From RPQJ01 sp963698735 (lineage in GTDB: Bacteria > Pseudomonadota > Gammaproteobacteria > Steroidobacterales > Steroidobacteraceae), in NCBI GenBank assembly GCA_963698735.1, contig CAVOSA010000021.1, positions 186,001-250,000 on the forward strand: a DNA stretch of 64,000 nucleotides, read 5' to 3'. Within the stretch, counting starts at the first letter, position 1. Each line of letters begins with the position of its first letter. This document shows, piece after piece, positions 17,800 through 25,899 of the stretch. Under the pieces are notes generated by a model. That model saw nothing but the letters and a program-made list of their open reading frames with translations, was not told the DNA's origin and did not search any database. The translations under genes and the position numbers were made by a program.

Positions 17800-20121
17800 A
17801 TGGGCAAGGCCATCGCCTACGCAACCCCGGTGTTCTTCCTGCTGATCGCGCTCGAACTCGTCGTGGCGCGCGCGCGCGGCATGGGTGGGGTGTACCGGCT
17901 CAACGACGCCGTCAACAGCCTGAGCCTCGGCGTCATGAGCCAGGTCGTCGGTGTCTTCGTGCGCGTGTTCAATTACGGCATCTACGTGCTGGTCTTCGAG
18001 CATGTCGCGCTCGGCACCTGGCCGCACGCCTGGTGGGCCTGGCTGCTCGCCATCGTCTTCTACGATTTCTGCTACTACTGGAATCACCGGCTCGGCCACG
18101 AGAGCGCAGTCTTCTGGGCCGCGCACGTCGTGCATCACCAGAGCCAGCGTTACAACCTCTCCACCGCGCTCAGGCAAACGAGCAGCGGCGCCTTCCTTGG
18201 CTGGATTTTCTACCTGCCGATGGCGGTGGCCGGCGTCCCGCCGGAGATGTTCGCCGTCGCCGCCATCGTCGACCTGCTCTACCAGTACTGGATCCACACC
18301 GAGCTGATCGGCAAGCTCGGCGCGTTCGATCGCTGGTTCGCCTCGCCGTCGAACCACCGCGTGCACCACGCCGTCAACGACGGCTACATCGACCGCAACT
18401 ACGGCGGTATCTTCATGGCCTGGGACCGGCTCTTCGGCACGTTCGTCGAGGAAACGGAGCGCTGCGTGTACGGCACGCGTACGCCGCTCAATTCGTGGAA
18501 TCCGCTGTGGGCGAACCTCGAGGTCTATGCCGACCTCGCCCGCAAGTCGCGCCAATGCGACCGCTGGGGCGACAAGCTGCGGGTGTGGCTGAAGCCGCCG
18601 GGCTGGCAGCCGGCGATTGCTGGCGCGGGCTGGCAGAAGCCCGCCTTCGACTTGCGGCAGGTCCGCACCTACGACCCGCCGATGACCACGCCCGTGCGGG
18701 TCTTCGCGCTGGCGCAGATCGCGCTGGCGGTGCTGGGTTCCGTGCTGCTGCTCTGGTACACCGACGCGCTTGCGGGGCTGCCGCTGATTGCGGGCTCCGT
18801 TGCGGTCATCGCAGTGCTCTGGCTCACGGGCGCCGTCATGGAGTCGCGCGTGCGCATCGACGTCGCGGTCGCAATCGAGGCCGCGGCGATCGGCATGGCT
18901 TTTTTCGCCCTGAGCGCAGCGGCCGCACCTGCGACGATCGTCGACGATGCGCGCGTGCAGCGTGCCGTTGAGCGGGCGCGTGCAGATTTCCTTGCCCAAC
19001 AGCCTTTTGACCGCATGCATGTCACGGTGCTGCTGCAGGATCGCGACGGCACCTGGCGCCGCGGCGCGATCGAGGGCGACCAGCTCGCGTACCCGGCGAG
19101 CAGCGTCAAGCTCGGGTTCCTGGTGGGTGCCGTGCACTGGTGCCACCAGCAGGGCAAGGCCCCCGACTGCCTCGACGAGTTCGTGCGGCCGATGATCGTC
19201 GCATCGGACAACGTCGCGACGGGTGAGGTCGTCGATCGCGTCAGTGGCGTCGGCAATGCGGCGGCGGAAGGTGCCGACGTCGAAAGCTGGATCGAGCGCC
19301 GACGCTACACGGAGCGCGTGCTCGAAGCCGCCGGACTGCTGGGACCGCAACGACTTTTCACCAAGACGTACCCGACGAACTCGGGCGAGGAGCCGGCCGG
19401 CCTCGAGTTGCTGGCATGGCAACGACTGGGACGCAACGCCATGACGACGGACCTCGCTTCCGCCCTGATGCTCGGCGTGGTCTACGGGACGCTCGAGCCG
19501 CAGGCCACGGACTACATGCGCGCGTTGCTGCGCCGGCCTGCGTTCTCCGCCTTCAGCAGCCTCGGCGGCGGCCTGCCGCCGGGGTCGCTGCACGAGAACA
19601 AGATCGGCAGCGCCTTCGACACGCTGCAGGACATCATGCACGCGGAGCTGCCGAATGGCCGACGCCTGATCGTCTCGGCGTTCACCAACGGCTGGAACCA
19701 GGACGAGCCCGAGCCGTGGGATGTCGCCAGGCTCGGCGACTTTACGACGCGCCTGCTGCGCGAGCTGCGTCTCGACAATGCGGGCAACGGTGCGCCTGCG
19801 ATTCTCGAGCCGGCCCGGGCGGATGCCGATGCGGTGCGCTGGCACTGGCGGGCGTCACGAGCCGGCCGTTACGAACTGGCCTTGTGGTTCGATGCCGACC
19901 CGGCGAACACGCCAGACGCCAGGGCCTCGATCGTTGCCTCCGGCAAGACTGCGGAGCTTGCCTCGGTGAACCAGTCCACGTGGGGCCGGCGCTGGATCCG
20001 CCTCGGTGACGTCGACCTCGACCGCGGCAAGGTCGAGCTGCTGCTGACCCGCTCTGGCCCGGGCCAGCTGGCGCCCGGTCGCCTGCGCGTCGCACGGTGG
20101 CCGGACGCTCAGGAGCGCTGA
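17800..20121 (+). CDS. fusion: sterol desaturase/fatty acid hydroxylase + class A beta-lactamase-like serine hydrolase
   Basis: One uninterrupted 773-residue frame from ATG 17800. Residues about 1-290 form a membrane di-iron hydroxylase with its histidine boxes (NHRLGH, HVVHHQS, SNHRVHHAVN) and several membrane helices, closest in layout to alkylglycerol-monooxygenase-type sterol desaturases. Residues about 300-385 add three more membrane segments. Residues about 390-650 form a penicillin-recognising serine hydrolase: S434-x-x-K437 in PASSVKL, S469-D470-N471, and K601-I-G603 in place of KTG. A C-terminal region (about 660-773) looks like a beta-rich accessory domain. The order suggests a cytoplasmic or membrane hydroxylase joined to a periplasmic hydrolase. 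It overlaps the ATPase gene's 3' end by 13 bp. Confidence 0.85.
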   Translation: MGKAIAYATPVFFLLIALELVVARARGMGGVYRLNDAVNSLSLGVMSQVVGVFVRVFNYGIYVLVFEHVALGTWPHAWWAWLLAIVFYDFCYYWNHRLGHESAVFWAAHVVHHQSQRYNLSTALRQTSSGAFLGWIFYLPMAVAGVPPEMFAVAAIVDLLYQYWIHTELIGKLGAFDRWFASPSNHRVHHAVNDGYIDRNYGGIFMAWDRLFGTFVEETERCVYGTRTPLNSWNPLWANLEVYADLARKSRQCDRWGDKLRVWLKPPGWQPAIAGAGWQKPAFDLRQVRTYDPPMTTPVRVFALAQIALAVLGSVLLLWYTDALAGLPLIAGSVAVIAVLWLTGAVMESRVRIDVAVAIEAAAIGMAFFALSAAAAPATIVDDARVQRAVERARADFLAQQPFDRMHVTVLLQDRDGTWRRGAIEGDQLAYPASSVKLGFLVGAVHWCHQQGKAPDCLDEFVRPMIVASDNVATGEVVDRVSGVGNAAAEGADVESWIERRRYTERVLEAAGLLGPQRLFTKTYPTNSGEEPAGLELLAWQRLGRNAMTTDLASALMLGVVYGTLEPQATDYMRALLRRPAFSAFSSLGGGLPPGSLHENKIGSAFDTLQDIMHAELPNGRRLIVSAFTNGWNQDEPEPWDVARLGDFTTRLLRELRLDNAGNGAPAILEPARADADAVRWHWRASRAGRYELALWFDADPANTPDARASIVASGKTAELASVNQSTWGRRWIRLGDVDLDRGKVELLLTRSGPGQLAPGRLRVARWPDAQER

Positions 20122-22820
20122 GCGCGAATCCTGCGCCAGCGCTTCTGCGCTTCCATCAGTGCCAGCAGCGACAGCGCCAGCAGCGGCAGCGCGATCCAGT
20201 CCAGCGTGGAAGGTGGCCGCACGGCCAGCACACGCTGCAGCCACGGCAGGTACATGGCCAGGATGTGCAGGCTGAGCGCAAGACTGACCCCGGCCAGCAG
20301 CAGTGGGTTGTTGCGCCAGGGCAGCCGCAGCACCGGCATCGTCTCGGAACGCGCATTGACGGCGTCGATGTTCTGCATCAGCACCAGCAGCAGCAGCAAT
20401 GCATTGCGCGCTTCGTCGAGCGGCCGCCCGGACTGCAGCATCCAGACGTAGAGTGCGAGGCCGAGGGCCGACATCCAGAGACCGGCGAGCACGCCGCGCT
20501 GGAGCATCAGGCGATTGAAGATCGGCTCGCGGCTCGGCCGCGGTGGTGACGACAGCTCGTCCCCGCTGCCGCGCTCGAACGCAAGGCCGACGTCCTGAAT
20601 GCCGTTGGTGACGAGGTTCAGCCACAGCAGCTGGACCGGCAGCAGCGGCAGCGGCAGGCCGGCCAGCACCGCGATCCCGACCGTGAGCACCTCCGCGATT
20701 CCGGCCGCCGTCAGCAGGTACACGACGCTGCGGATGTTGCGGTAGGCAATGCGACCTTCTTCGACACCCGCGACGATCGTTGCGAAGTTGTCGTCGCCCA
20801 GCACCAGGTCGGCCGCGTCGCGCGCGACATCAGTTCCCCCGCGCCCCATGGCGATGCCGATGTTTGCCCGCCGCAGCGCCGGCGCATCGTTCACGCCGTC
20901 GCCGGTGACGGCCACGAAGTGGCCGGCGGCCTGCGCCGCGCTGACGATGTCGAGCTTCTGCTCCGGCGTGACACGCGCGAAAACGGTGACCTTGCCGATT
21001 GCTTCCAGCAACTGCGCGGGTGAAGCGCACTGCAGCTCGGACCCGCTCATCACCTCGTCGGGCGTGCTGGCGATGCCGAGTTCGCGCGCCAGGGCCAGCG
21101 CCGTCACGGGATGATCGCCCGTGACCATCGCAACACGGATGCCTGCTTGTCGGCACCGCCGCACCGCCTCGACTGCACCCTCCCGCAACGGATCGATCAA
21201 TCCGACCAGCGCGCGCAAGCGCAGGCCGGAAGGTGCGTCAGGCCCGCCAGCACTTTCGACCCGTGATTCCTCGGCTCCATCCGCAAGCGCCAGCACCCGC
21301 TGGCCTCGCTCGGCCAGTGCTGCAACACTCCGCTGCAGCGCTTCGAGTTGCCCGGTCCCGAGCACGCACATCTCGAAGACCCTTTCGGGTGCGCCCTTCA
21401 CGGCGATCCACGTGCCCGCTGCCTGCCGATGGAACGTGGCGGCAAACCTGTGCTCGGGCTCGTACGCAATCTGCGCGACGCGCGGGTACTGTGCGAGCAG
21501 CGCCTCCCGCTCAACACCACCTTTGCCGGCGAGCGCGAGCAGTGCAAGATCGGTCGGGTCGCCCCGCGCGTGCCAGACACCATCCAGTTCGGACAATGTC
21601 GCCTCGTTGCACGCTGCCGCGACGCGCAGCGCAGCGTGCAGGTTCGCTTCGTCCGTCGCTGCAGCCGCACCACCGACGCGGCGAATCTCGCCGACCGGCT
21701 GGTAACCGACGCCGGTGACTTCCCAGCAGGAGCCGTCGTCCAGGCGAAGCTCGACGGCCGTGAGCTCGTTGCAGGTCAACGTTCCCGTCTTGTCGCTGGC
21801 GATCAGCGAGCAGCTGCCGAGCCCCTCGACGGCGGGCAATTGCCGCACGATGGCGCCACGGCTGGCCATGCGACGCGCGGCGATGGCGAGCGCCACGGTC
21901 ACGGCGACCGGGAGTCCCTCGGGGATGGCGGAGACGGCGAGCGCCACGCCGAACGTGAACATCGTGAAGACGGGATAGTGGTGGACCAGCACCGCGACGC
22001 ACACGATCAGGATGGCCGCCGACAGGACGACGATGGCGATGGAGTGACTGAACCGCTCCATGCGGGCGGTGAGCGGCGCGGTGCCTGCCGTCGTGGCCGC
22101 CATCGTGCGGGCGACCCGGCCGGCTTCCGTGCCTGAACCGGTGGCGACAACCAGGCCACGGGCCCTGCCGCGCACGACCAGCGTGCCTGCATAGGCGCAG
22201 TTCGTCCGGTCGGCGGGTGACGTAGCCGCGGCACACTCGGACGACGCATCGCCCGACGTGGGCAGCGATTCGCCCGTAAGCAGCGACGCATCTACTTCGA
22301 GGCCCTGCGTCTCCAGCAGCCGCAGGTCCGCGGGCACACGGTCGCCGCTCTCGAGGGCGACGACATCTCCACGCACGAGGCCGGCGGCATCCATCTGGCG
22401 CAGGGCTCCGTCGCGCATGACCGTCGCACGCACCTGCAGCAGACCCTGCAGGCTCGCGCTCTGGCGCGCAGCCTGCAGTTCCTGCCATGCGCCGAGCGCC
22501 GAGTTCACCAGCAGCACGAAGCCGATGAACCCGGCGTCAGTGACGTGCCCCATCACGAGCGACAGCACGGCTGCCGCAAGCAGGACGTACACGAGGGGAT
22601 TGCGGAACTGGCGCAGCACGATGCGGGCGGGGCTGGCCGGCCGTGGCGCGGGGAGAAGGTTCGGTCCGTCCGCGCGCAACCGCGCCGCCGCCTCGGACTC
22701 GGCCAGGCCCCGGGAGACATCGGATTGCAGGAGGGCTGCCGCTGATTCGGGCGACAGCGCGTGCCACGAAGGCGCGGGTTCCGGTGTGCGCGTTGACGCG
22801 GTCGCCATGATGATTGCCAT
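20109..22820 (-). CDS. cation-transporting P-type ATPase (P2 type)
   Basis: 903 residues from ATG 22820 (a second ATG four codons later is possible). Domains in order are an N-terminal cation ATPase domain (about 20-85), the actuator with TGES, and the phosphorylation loop DKTGTLTCNE with the phosphorylated Asp at about residue 343. The nucleotide domain has KGAPERVFEMC, then come the MVTGDHP and TGDGVNDAPALRRANIGIAMG hinge motifs, and finally six C-terminal membrane helices. This layout is that of calcium/SERCA-like or related P2 pumps; the transported ion is not certain. Monocistronic and convergent with the fusion gene. Confidence 0.92.
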   Translation of the reverse strand: MAIIMATASTRTPEPAPSWHALSPESAAALLQSDVSRGLAESEAAARLRADGPNLLPAPRPASPARIVLRQFRNPLVYVLLAAAVLSLVMGHVTDAGFIGFVLLVNSALGAWQELQAARQSASLQGLLQVRATVMRDGALRQMDAAGLVRGDVVALESGDRVPADLRLLETQGLEVDASLLTGESLPTSGDASSECAAATSPADRTNCAYAGTLVVRGRARGLVVATGSGTEAGRVARTMAATTAGTAPLTARMERFSHSIAIVVLSAAILIVCVAVLVHHYPVFTMFTFGVALAVSAIPEGLPVAVTVALAIAARRMASRGAIVRQLPAVEGLGSCSLIASDKTGTLTCNELTAVELRLDDGSCWEVTGVGYQPVGEIRRVGGAAAATDEANLHAALRVAAACNEATLSELDGVWHARGDPTDLALLALAGKGGVEREALLAQYPRVAQIAYEPEHRFAATFHRQAAGTWIAVKGAPERVFEMCVLGTGQLEALQRSVAALAERGQRVLALADGAEESRVESAGGPDAPSGLRLRALVGLIDPLREGAVEAVRRCRQAGIRVAMVTGDHPVTALALARELGIASTPDEVMSGSELQCASPAQLLEAIGKVTVFARVTPEQKLDIVSAAQAAGHFVAVTGDGVNDAPALRRANIGIAMGRGGTDVARDAADLVLGDDNFATIVAGVEEGRIAYRNIRSVVYLLTAAGIAEVLTVGIAVLAGLPLPLLPVQLLWLNLVTNGIQDVGLAFERGSGDELSSPPRPSREPIFNRLMLQRGVLAGLWMSALGLALYVWMLQSGRPLDEARNALLLLLVLMQNIDAVNARSETMPVLRLPWRNNPLLLAGVSLALSLHILAMYLPWLQRVLAVRPPSTLDWIALPLLALSLLALMEAQKRWRRIRAQRS

Positions 22821-22944
22821 CGAGCGGACCTCGGCCCGATTGTCCGGCCCGGACGGAGCAAGCGAATCCGCGCTACTACCTAGCCGTGCACCGGGCAGGC
22901 GACCTCGCTAAACTTCGCGTCCGTCAACGCTACGACCTGGCCGG

Positions 22945-23331
22945 ATGACCAAGAAGAAAGCCCGCAAGTCACCCTACGACTGCACGAAGTGCCCCGGCTA
23001 CTGCTGCAGCTACTCGCGGATTGCCATCAGCGATTTCGACGTCGAGCGGCTCGCGCGGCACTTCGGCATCAGCAAGGCGGCGGCGCGGCTCAAGTTCACG
23101 TACCACTACCAGACGAAGGAGCTCGACGAGCAGTTGCTCCGGCACCGCAAGGACCACGTGTTCAAGTCGACGTGCATGTTCTTCGACCAGGACGAGCGCC
23201 GCTGCACCGTGTACGTGGCGCGCCCGTCGGTCTGCCGCATCTACCCGGATGCCAGCAAGTGCGGGTACTACGAGTTCCTGAAGTTCGAGCGCATCCAGCA
23301 GGGCGACGAGGAGTTCATCCCTTCAGCCTGA
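22945..23331 (+). CDS. YkgJ family cysteine cluster protein
   Basis: 128 residues from ATG 22945. The CxxCxGxCC cluster (CTKCPGYCCSYS, near residues 13-24) is joined later by CMFF and by CTVYVARPSVCRIYPDASKCGYYEF, giving the eight-cysteine pattern of the family proposed to bind zinc or iron, with the R.S.CR.YP core. Function unknown; members are often single genes. Divergent from the P-type ATPase. Confidence 0.88.
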   Translation: MTKKKARKSPYDCTKCPGYCCSYSRIAISDFDVERLARHFGISKAAARLKFTYHYQTKELDEQLLRHRKDHVFKSTCMFFDQDERRCTVYVARPSVCRIYPDASKCGYYEFLKFERIQQGDEEFIPSA

Positions 23332-23341
23332 TCGACGCGGG

Positions 23342-23995
23342 TCAGCGGAACCGGTAGCCGACGGAGAACCCGACCGTGACTGGATCCGCCGCGACGGGAC
23401 CGTAAGCGCCCCGCAGCAGGTTCTCACGCTCGTCGAGATCGGCCCAGCGCAGGTCGGCATTGACGCTGACCCGGTCGTTCAATGCGAGTTCGGCACCGAG
23501 TTCCGCTGCCGGCCCGACTGCGCTGCGAGGGTTGCGGCGGGTCAGCAGCGTCGGCCCTGCCTCGGCGCCGTCCATGAAGTACTGGGCATGATTGAGTCCG
23601 GCGCCGGCGTACGTGCGCAGCGCGCCCTGTTCTGCGATGGGGTAGCGCACGGTGACGAGGTCCATCCCGTCGGGACGATCTTCCTGCAGCACGACGTACG
23701 CGTGGCCGGCGTCATGGGCCGGCAGCGGCGAAACTGAGTCATTCCGGGACTTGAGATGCGGCCAGTCCGGAGTCTCGTCGCGCAGGCGCGAGCGGGTATC
23801 GCCCCACAACGACTCCAGCCTGGCAACGCTCTCGCGCCACCACCCGGCTTCGTTGACAGGTTGCGCGTCCGCGTTGGAGACGCTCGCTGCGGTGAAGTCC
23901 AGCGGCGATTCCGCGCGTGCGGCTCCGCCGAAAGCGGCAGCCGCGACCAGCAGGCCGGCAATTCGACGCGGGGCGGTTTGATGCAGCTCGAGCAT
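23342..23995 (-). CDS. outer-membrane beta-barrel protein, unknown function
   Basis: 217 residues from ATG 23995. A signal peptide ends near GGAARAES. The region from about residue 95 shows alternating hydrophobic/polar beta strands (TYAGAGLNHAQYF, AAELGAELALNDRVSVNADLRWADL, PVTVGFSVGYRFR). The last residue pair follows an aromatic Phe in YRFR, similar to the C-terminal signature of outer-membrane barrels recognised by the BAM complex. The N-terminal 70 residues after the signal are polar and of unknown role. No family name can be given. Confidence 0.75.
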   Translation of the reverse strand: MLELHQTAPRRIAGLLVAAAAFGGAARAESPLDFTAASVSNADAQPVNEAGWWRESVARLESLWGDTRSRLRDETPDWPHLKSRNDSVSPLPAHDAGHAYVVLQEDRPDGMDLVTVRYPIAEQGALRTYAGAGLNHAQYFMDGAEAGPTLLTRRNPRSAVGPAAELGAELALNDRVSVNADLRWADLDERENLLRGAYGPVAADPVTVGFSVGYRFR

Positions 23996-24072
23996 GCATC
24001 GCCGACCATACTCGCGGCGCGCAGCTTTGACCGCCGGTCGCCCCGGAAAATCTCAGAACTGTGACCGGTCGC

Positions 24073-24555
24073 TCACTGGTCGAGCCAGTGCAACAGGTCG
24101 GCCATGACCTGGCCGCGTTCCGGCTCGTTGAAGACCTCGTGGTAAAGGCCGTCGTACAGCTTCAGGACGCGTTGGCGCGAGCCAAGCGCCTGGTACACCG
24201 GACGCGTCGCCGCCAGCGGCACGAGCTGGTCTGCCGTGCCGTGCAGAATCAACGTCGGCAGGCGCAGCTGCGCGGCGCCCGCAGGAAAGCCGCGCATGGC
24301 ATCGAGCAGCTCAACGAGGGTGCGCGCCGGGATCGACTTGTGGTGCACGAGAGGATCGGACTCGTAACGCGCCACGACGGACGGATCGCGACTGACCGCG
24401 CTCGCGGGCAGCGCCAGCGCGCCGGTGTTCGGCGCGATGACCGACAGCAACCGCACGAAAAGCTCCTGCAGTCTCGGCACGGCGTCGCCGGCGGCGAGGG
24501 CTGGCGCCGACAACACCAGGCCGCGCAGGGAACCCTGCAAGCGCAGCGCGCCGGA
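24073..24555 (-). CDS. alpha/beta hydrolase (monoacylglycerol-lipase-like), N-terminus lost at the junction
   Basis: The C-terminal two thirds of a lysophospholipase/monoglyceride lipase. It reads GSLRGLVLSAPAL, then a cap region, then LPTLILHGTADQLVP with the catalytic Asp and YDGLYHEVFNEP with the catalytic His. The expected HG oxyanion motif and GHSMGG nucleophile elbow are absent because the frame is cut at about 24,556, where GC-rich bacterial DNA stops and archaeal DNA starts. Upstream of the cut the frame meets a stop within a few codons. The native gene was probably about 280 residues. Confidence 0.85.
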   Translation of the reverse strand, partial: SGALRLQGSLRGLVLSAPALAAGDAVPRLQELFVRLLSVIAPNTGALALPASAVSRDPSVVARYESDPLVHHKSIPARTLVELLDAMRGFPAGAAQLRLPTLILHGTADQLVPLAATRPVYQALGSRQRVLKLYDGLYHEVFNEPERGQVMADLLHWLDQ

Positions 24556-24560
24556 TCAGG
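24551..24560. other. junction between bacterial and archaeal DNA
   Basis: Base composition changes abruptly here. On the left the - strand frame encodes the middle of a bacterial lipase; on the right the - strand frame encodes the end of the S1 domain of archaeal aIF2-alpha. Both proteins lose their remaining domains at the same point. I see no direct repeat, tRNA, integrase or transposon end. This favours a chimeric contig or clone over natural integration. Confidence 0.9.
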
Positions 24561-24808
24561 TCTACTTGGCCTTTTGCTGCGTCTACTCTTAAAACCTGCA
24601 GAACCACTTTTTGTCCTTCACGGACATGGTTGCGTATGTTGCGAACCCAGCGGGAGCTGATCTCTGAGATGTGCAGTAGTGCTTCTTTTTCCTCATACTC
24701 GTCGAGTTTTACGTATGCTCCGTATGTTTCTAGTCTGAGAACAGTTGCTACTACCATCTCTCCCGTTTCAGGCCACTCGGTTCGCCCTAGACTCATTCTA
24801 AGCGTCAC
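24557..24808 (-). CDS. archaeal translation initiation factor aIF2 subunit alpha, C-terminus lost
   Basis: Only the N-terminal S1-type OB fold (about 84 residues) remains: EWPETGEMVVATVLRLETYGAYVKLDEY, then EALLHISEISSRWVRNIRNHVREGQKVVLQVLRVD. The helical and alpha/beta domains that bind aIF2-gamma are missing because the gene is cut at the junction. aIF2 delivers initiator tRNA to the small ribosomal subunit. The GTG at 24808 overlaps the S27e stop by four bases; the ATG at 24796 is an equally good start. Confidence 0.9.
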
Positions 24809-25002
24809 CCTAGAACCGACGTGACAGAGCCTTTAATGATGGCTTTACCGCCTGTGGGTTCAGCGATAACTTCTCCACAGGTTCTGCACTTTACTGCATG
24901 TGTAGCGTGGCTGAAAACGACTTGCTCGCTCTCGCAGCTGAGACAGCGTACACGGATAAATCGGCTTGTTGGTCTAGGTATAAGGTTATCCCATTCTGAC
25001 AA
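24805..25002 (-). CDS. rps27e: ribosomal protein S27e
   Basis: 65 residues, typical for archaeal S27e. It contains RFIRVRCLSCESEQVVFSHA, then VKCRTCGEVIAEPTGG. The four Cys (CLSC and CRTC) form the zinc ribbon that seats it on the small subunit. It lies between L44e (one base apart) and aIF2-alpha (four-base overlap), the conserved archaeal order. Confidence 0.95.
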   Translation of the reverse strand: MSEWDNLIPRPTSRFIRVRCLSCESEQVVFSHATHAVKCRTCGEVIAEPTGGKAIIKGSVTSVLG

Positions 25003-25003
25003 T

Positions 25004-25279
25004 TTACTCTATCTCCGCCTTCTTGAGTCTGATACCTTCACGCATTTGGCTTTTCTTGCATTCCTTGCATTGAAGCAGTAATGTGGCTTTCTTTGTAACT
25101 TTTGCCTGATTCTTCTGTAGGGGGAACTTTTGACCACCGTAACCCTTTTTACGGATTGCCTGGTCGCGCTCGCCCTTCTTGGCACCCTGGCGCTTCCCCG
25201 CCTTGTAGAGTGAAACTGAGAACTCTGTGTGCGTTTTGCACTTGGGGCAGAATGTTCTCAGCGTCTTTGGCACTTTCAT
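25004..25279 (-). CDS. rpl44e: ribosomal protein L44e
   Basis: 91 residues. It begins MKVPKTLRTFCPKCKTHTEF, and the zinc site is completed by LLLQCKECKKSQM near residues 71-83; the middle is strongly basic (KAGKRQGAKKGERDQA, KKGYGGQKFP). L44e sits at the E-site of the large subunit. The ATG overlaps the stop of the GINS gene (ATGA). Confidence 0.95.
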   Translation of the reverse strand: MKVPKTLRTFCPKCKTHTEFSVSLYKAGKRQGAKKGERDQAIRKKGYGGQKFPLQKNQAKVTKKATLLLQCKECKKSQMREGIRLKKAEIE

Positions 25280-25899
25280 GGCGATATCTCCACCTCCTTT
25301 GCTATGCCCTTCCTTATTAGGTTTTCAGCGTTTGGAGCTGGTATGGAGGCTACATCCTCCGCTTTAAAGGGTCCGTAGGTCATCATATCTACGCCCATTA
25401 TAGCAGGTATCGTCTGGATGAATCTGACGACCTTGAAAGTTTGCAGCGGTTTCTGGAGGGAGGGTTGAGCTGCTTGCTGCGGTTGAGTTAGGGATTGTGA
25501 GCTTTGAGGAAGGGAAATCTCGGTTTTATACTCCCTACCCATTAGCACGTGTTTGATCCCTTGGCTATGTGCAGCCAAAAGTCTGCGAAGCTCTACCTGG
25601 AGGCGTTTCTCCTCAGCAGTTAAGTTGAGAACATCAACTGGCTTTTCTTCTACCTCTAGGATCACAATTTTCCGCATTCTTAACTGGTTGAGCTCTCAGA
25701 TCATCCTCTCAACGTGCTCTTTCTCCTTATCAACAATCTTCCCGGCAAGCGTCGACTTATCAACAGTTTTCATTTGCTCTCTAAGTTGGATGATATACTC
25801 TGCTATCGCTGCATGGAAGTTCTCTTGAAGAGGCTGAATGTCTATGCGCTGCTTTTCCTTTCGCCATGCCTCATAGAGCCTGGTGTAGTTATCGGTCAT
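25276..25899 (-). CDS. GINS complex subunit (Gins51-type), interrupted by one in-frame TGA
   Basis: GINS bridges the CMG-type replicative helicase to primase. The N-terminal helical domain reads from ATG 25899 (YTRLYEAWRKEKQRIDIQPL...EKEHVERMI), then a TGA at 25696-25698. The same frame continues at once (ELNQLRMRKIVILEV) into the small beta domain, which ends VVRFIQTIPAIMGVDM..YGPFKAEDVASIPAPNAENLI. The combined length is about 206 codons, and the two parts match one Gins51 protein. The stop is most simply a sequencing error or a CGA-to-TGA change. ATGA overlaps link it to priS and L44e. Confidence 0.8.

Noticed and set aside
24540..24580. Natural integration of archaeal DNA into a bacterial chromosome
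   Set aside because: No integrase, att site, repeat or tRNA at the join, genes cut on both sides, and no amelioration of base composition.
25693..25701. Selenocysteine at the GINS TGA
   Set aside because: GINS is not a redox protein and I see no SECIS-like element; error or point mutation is simpler.
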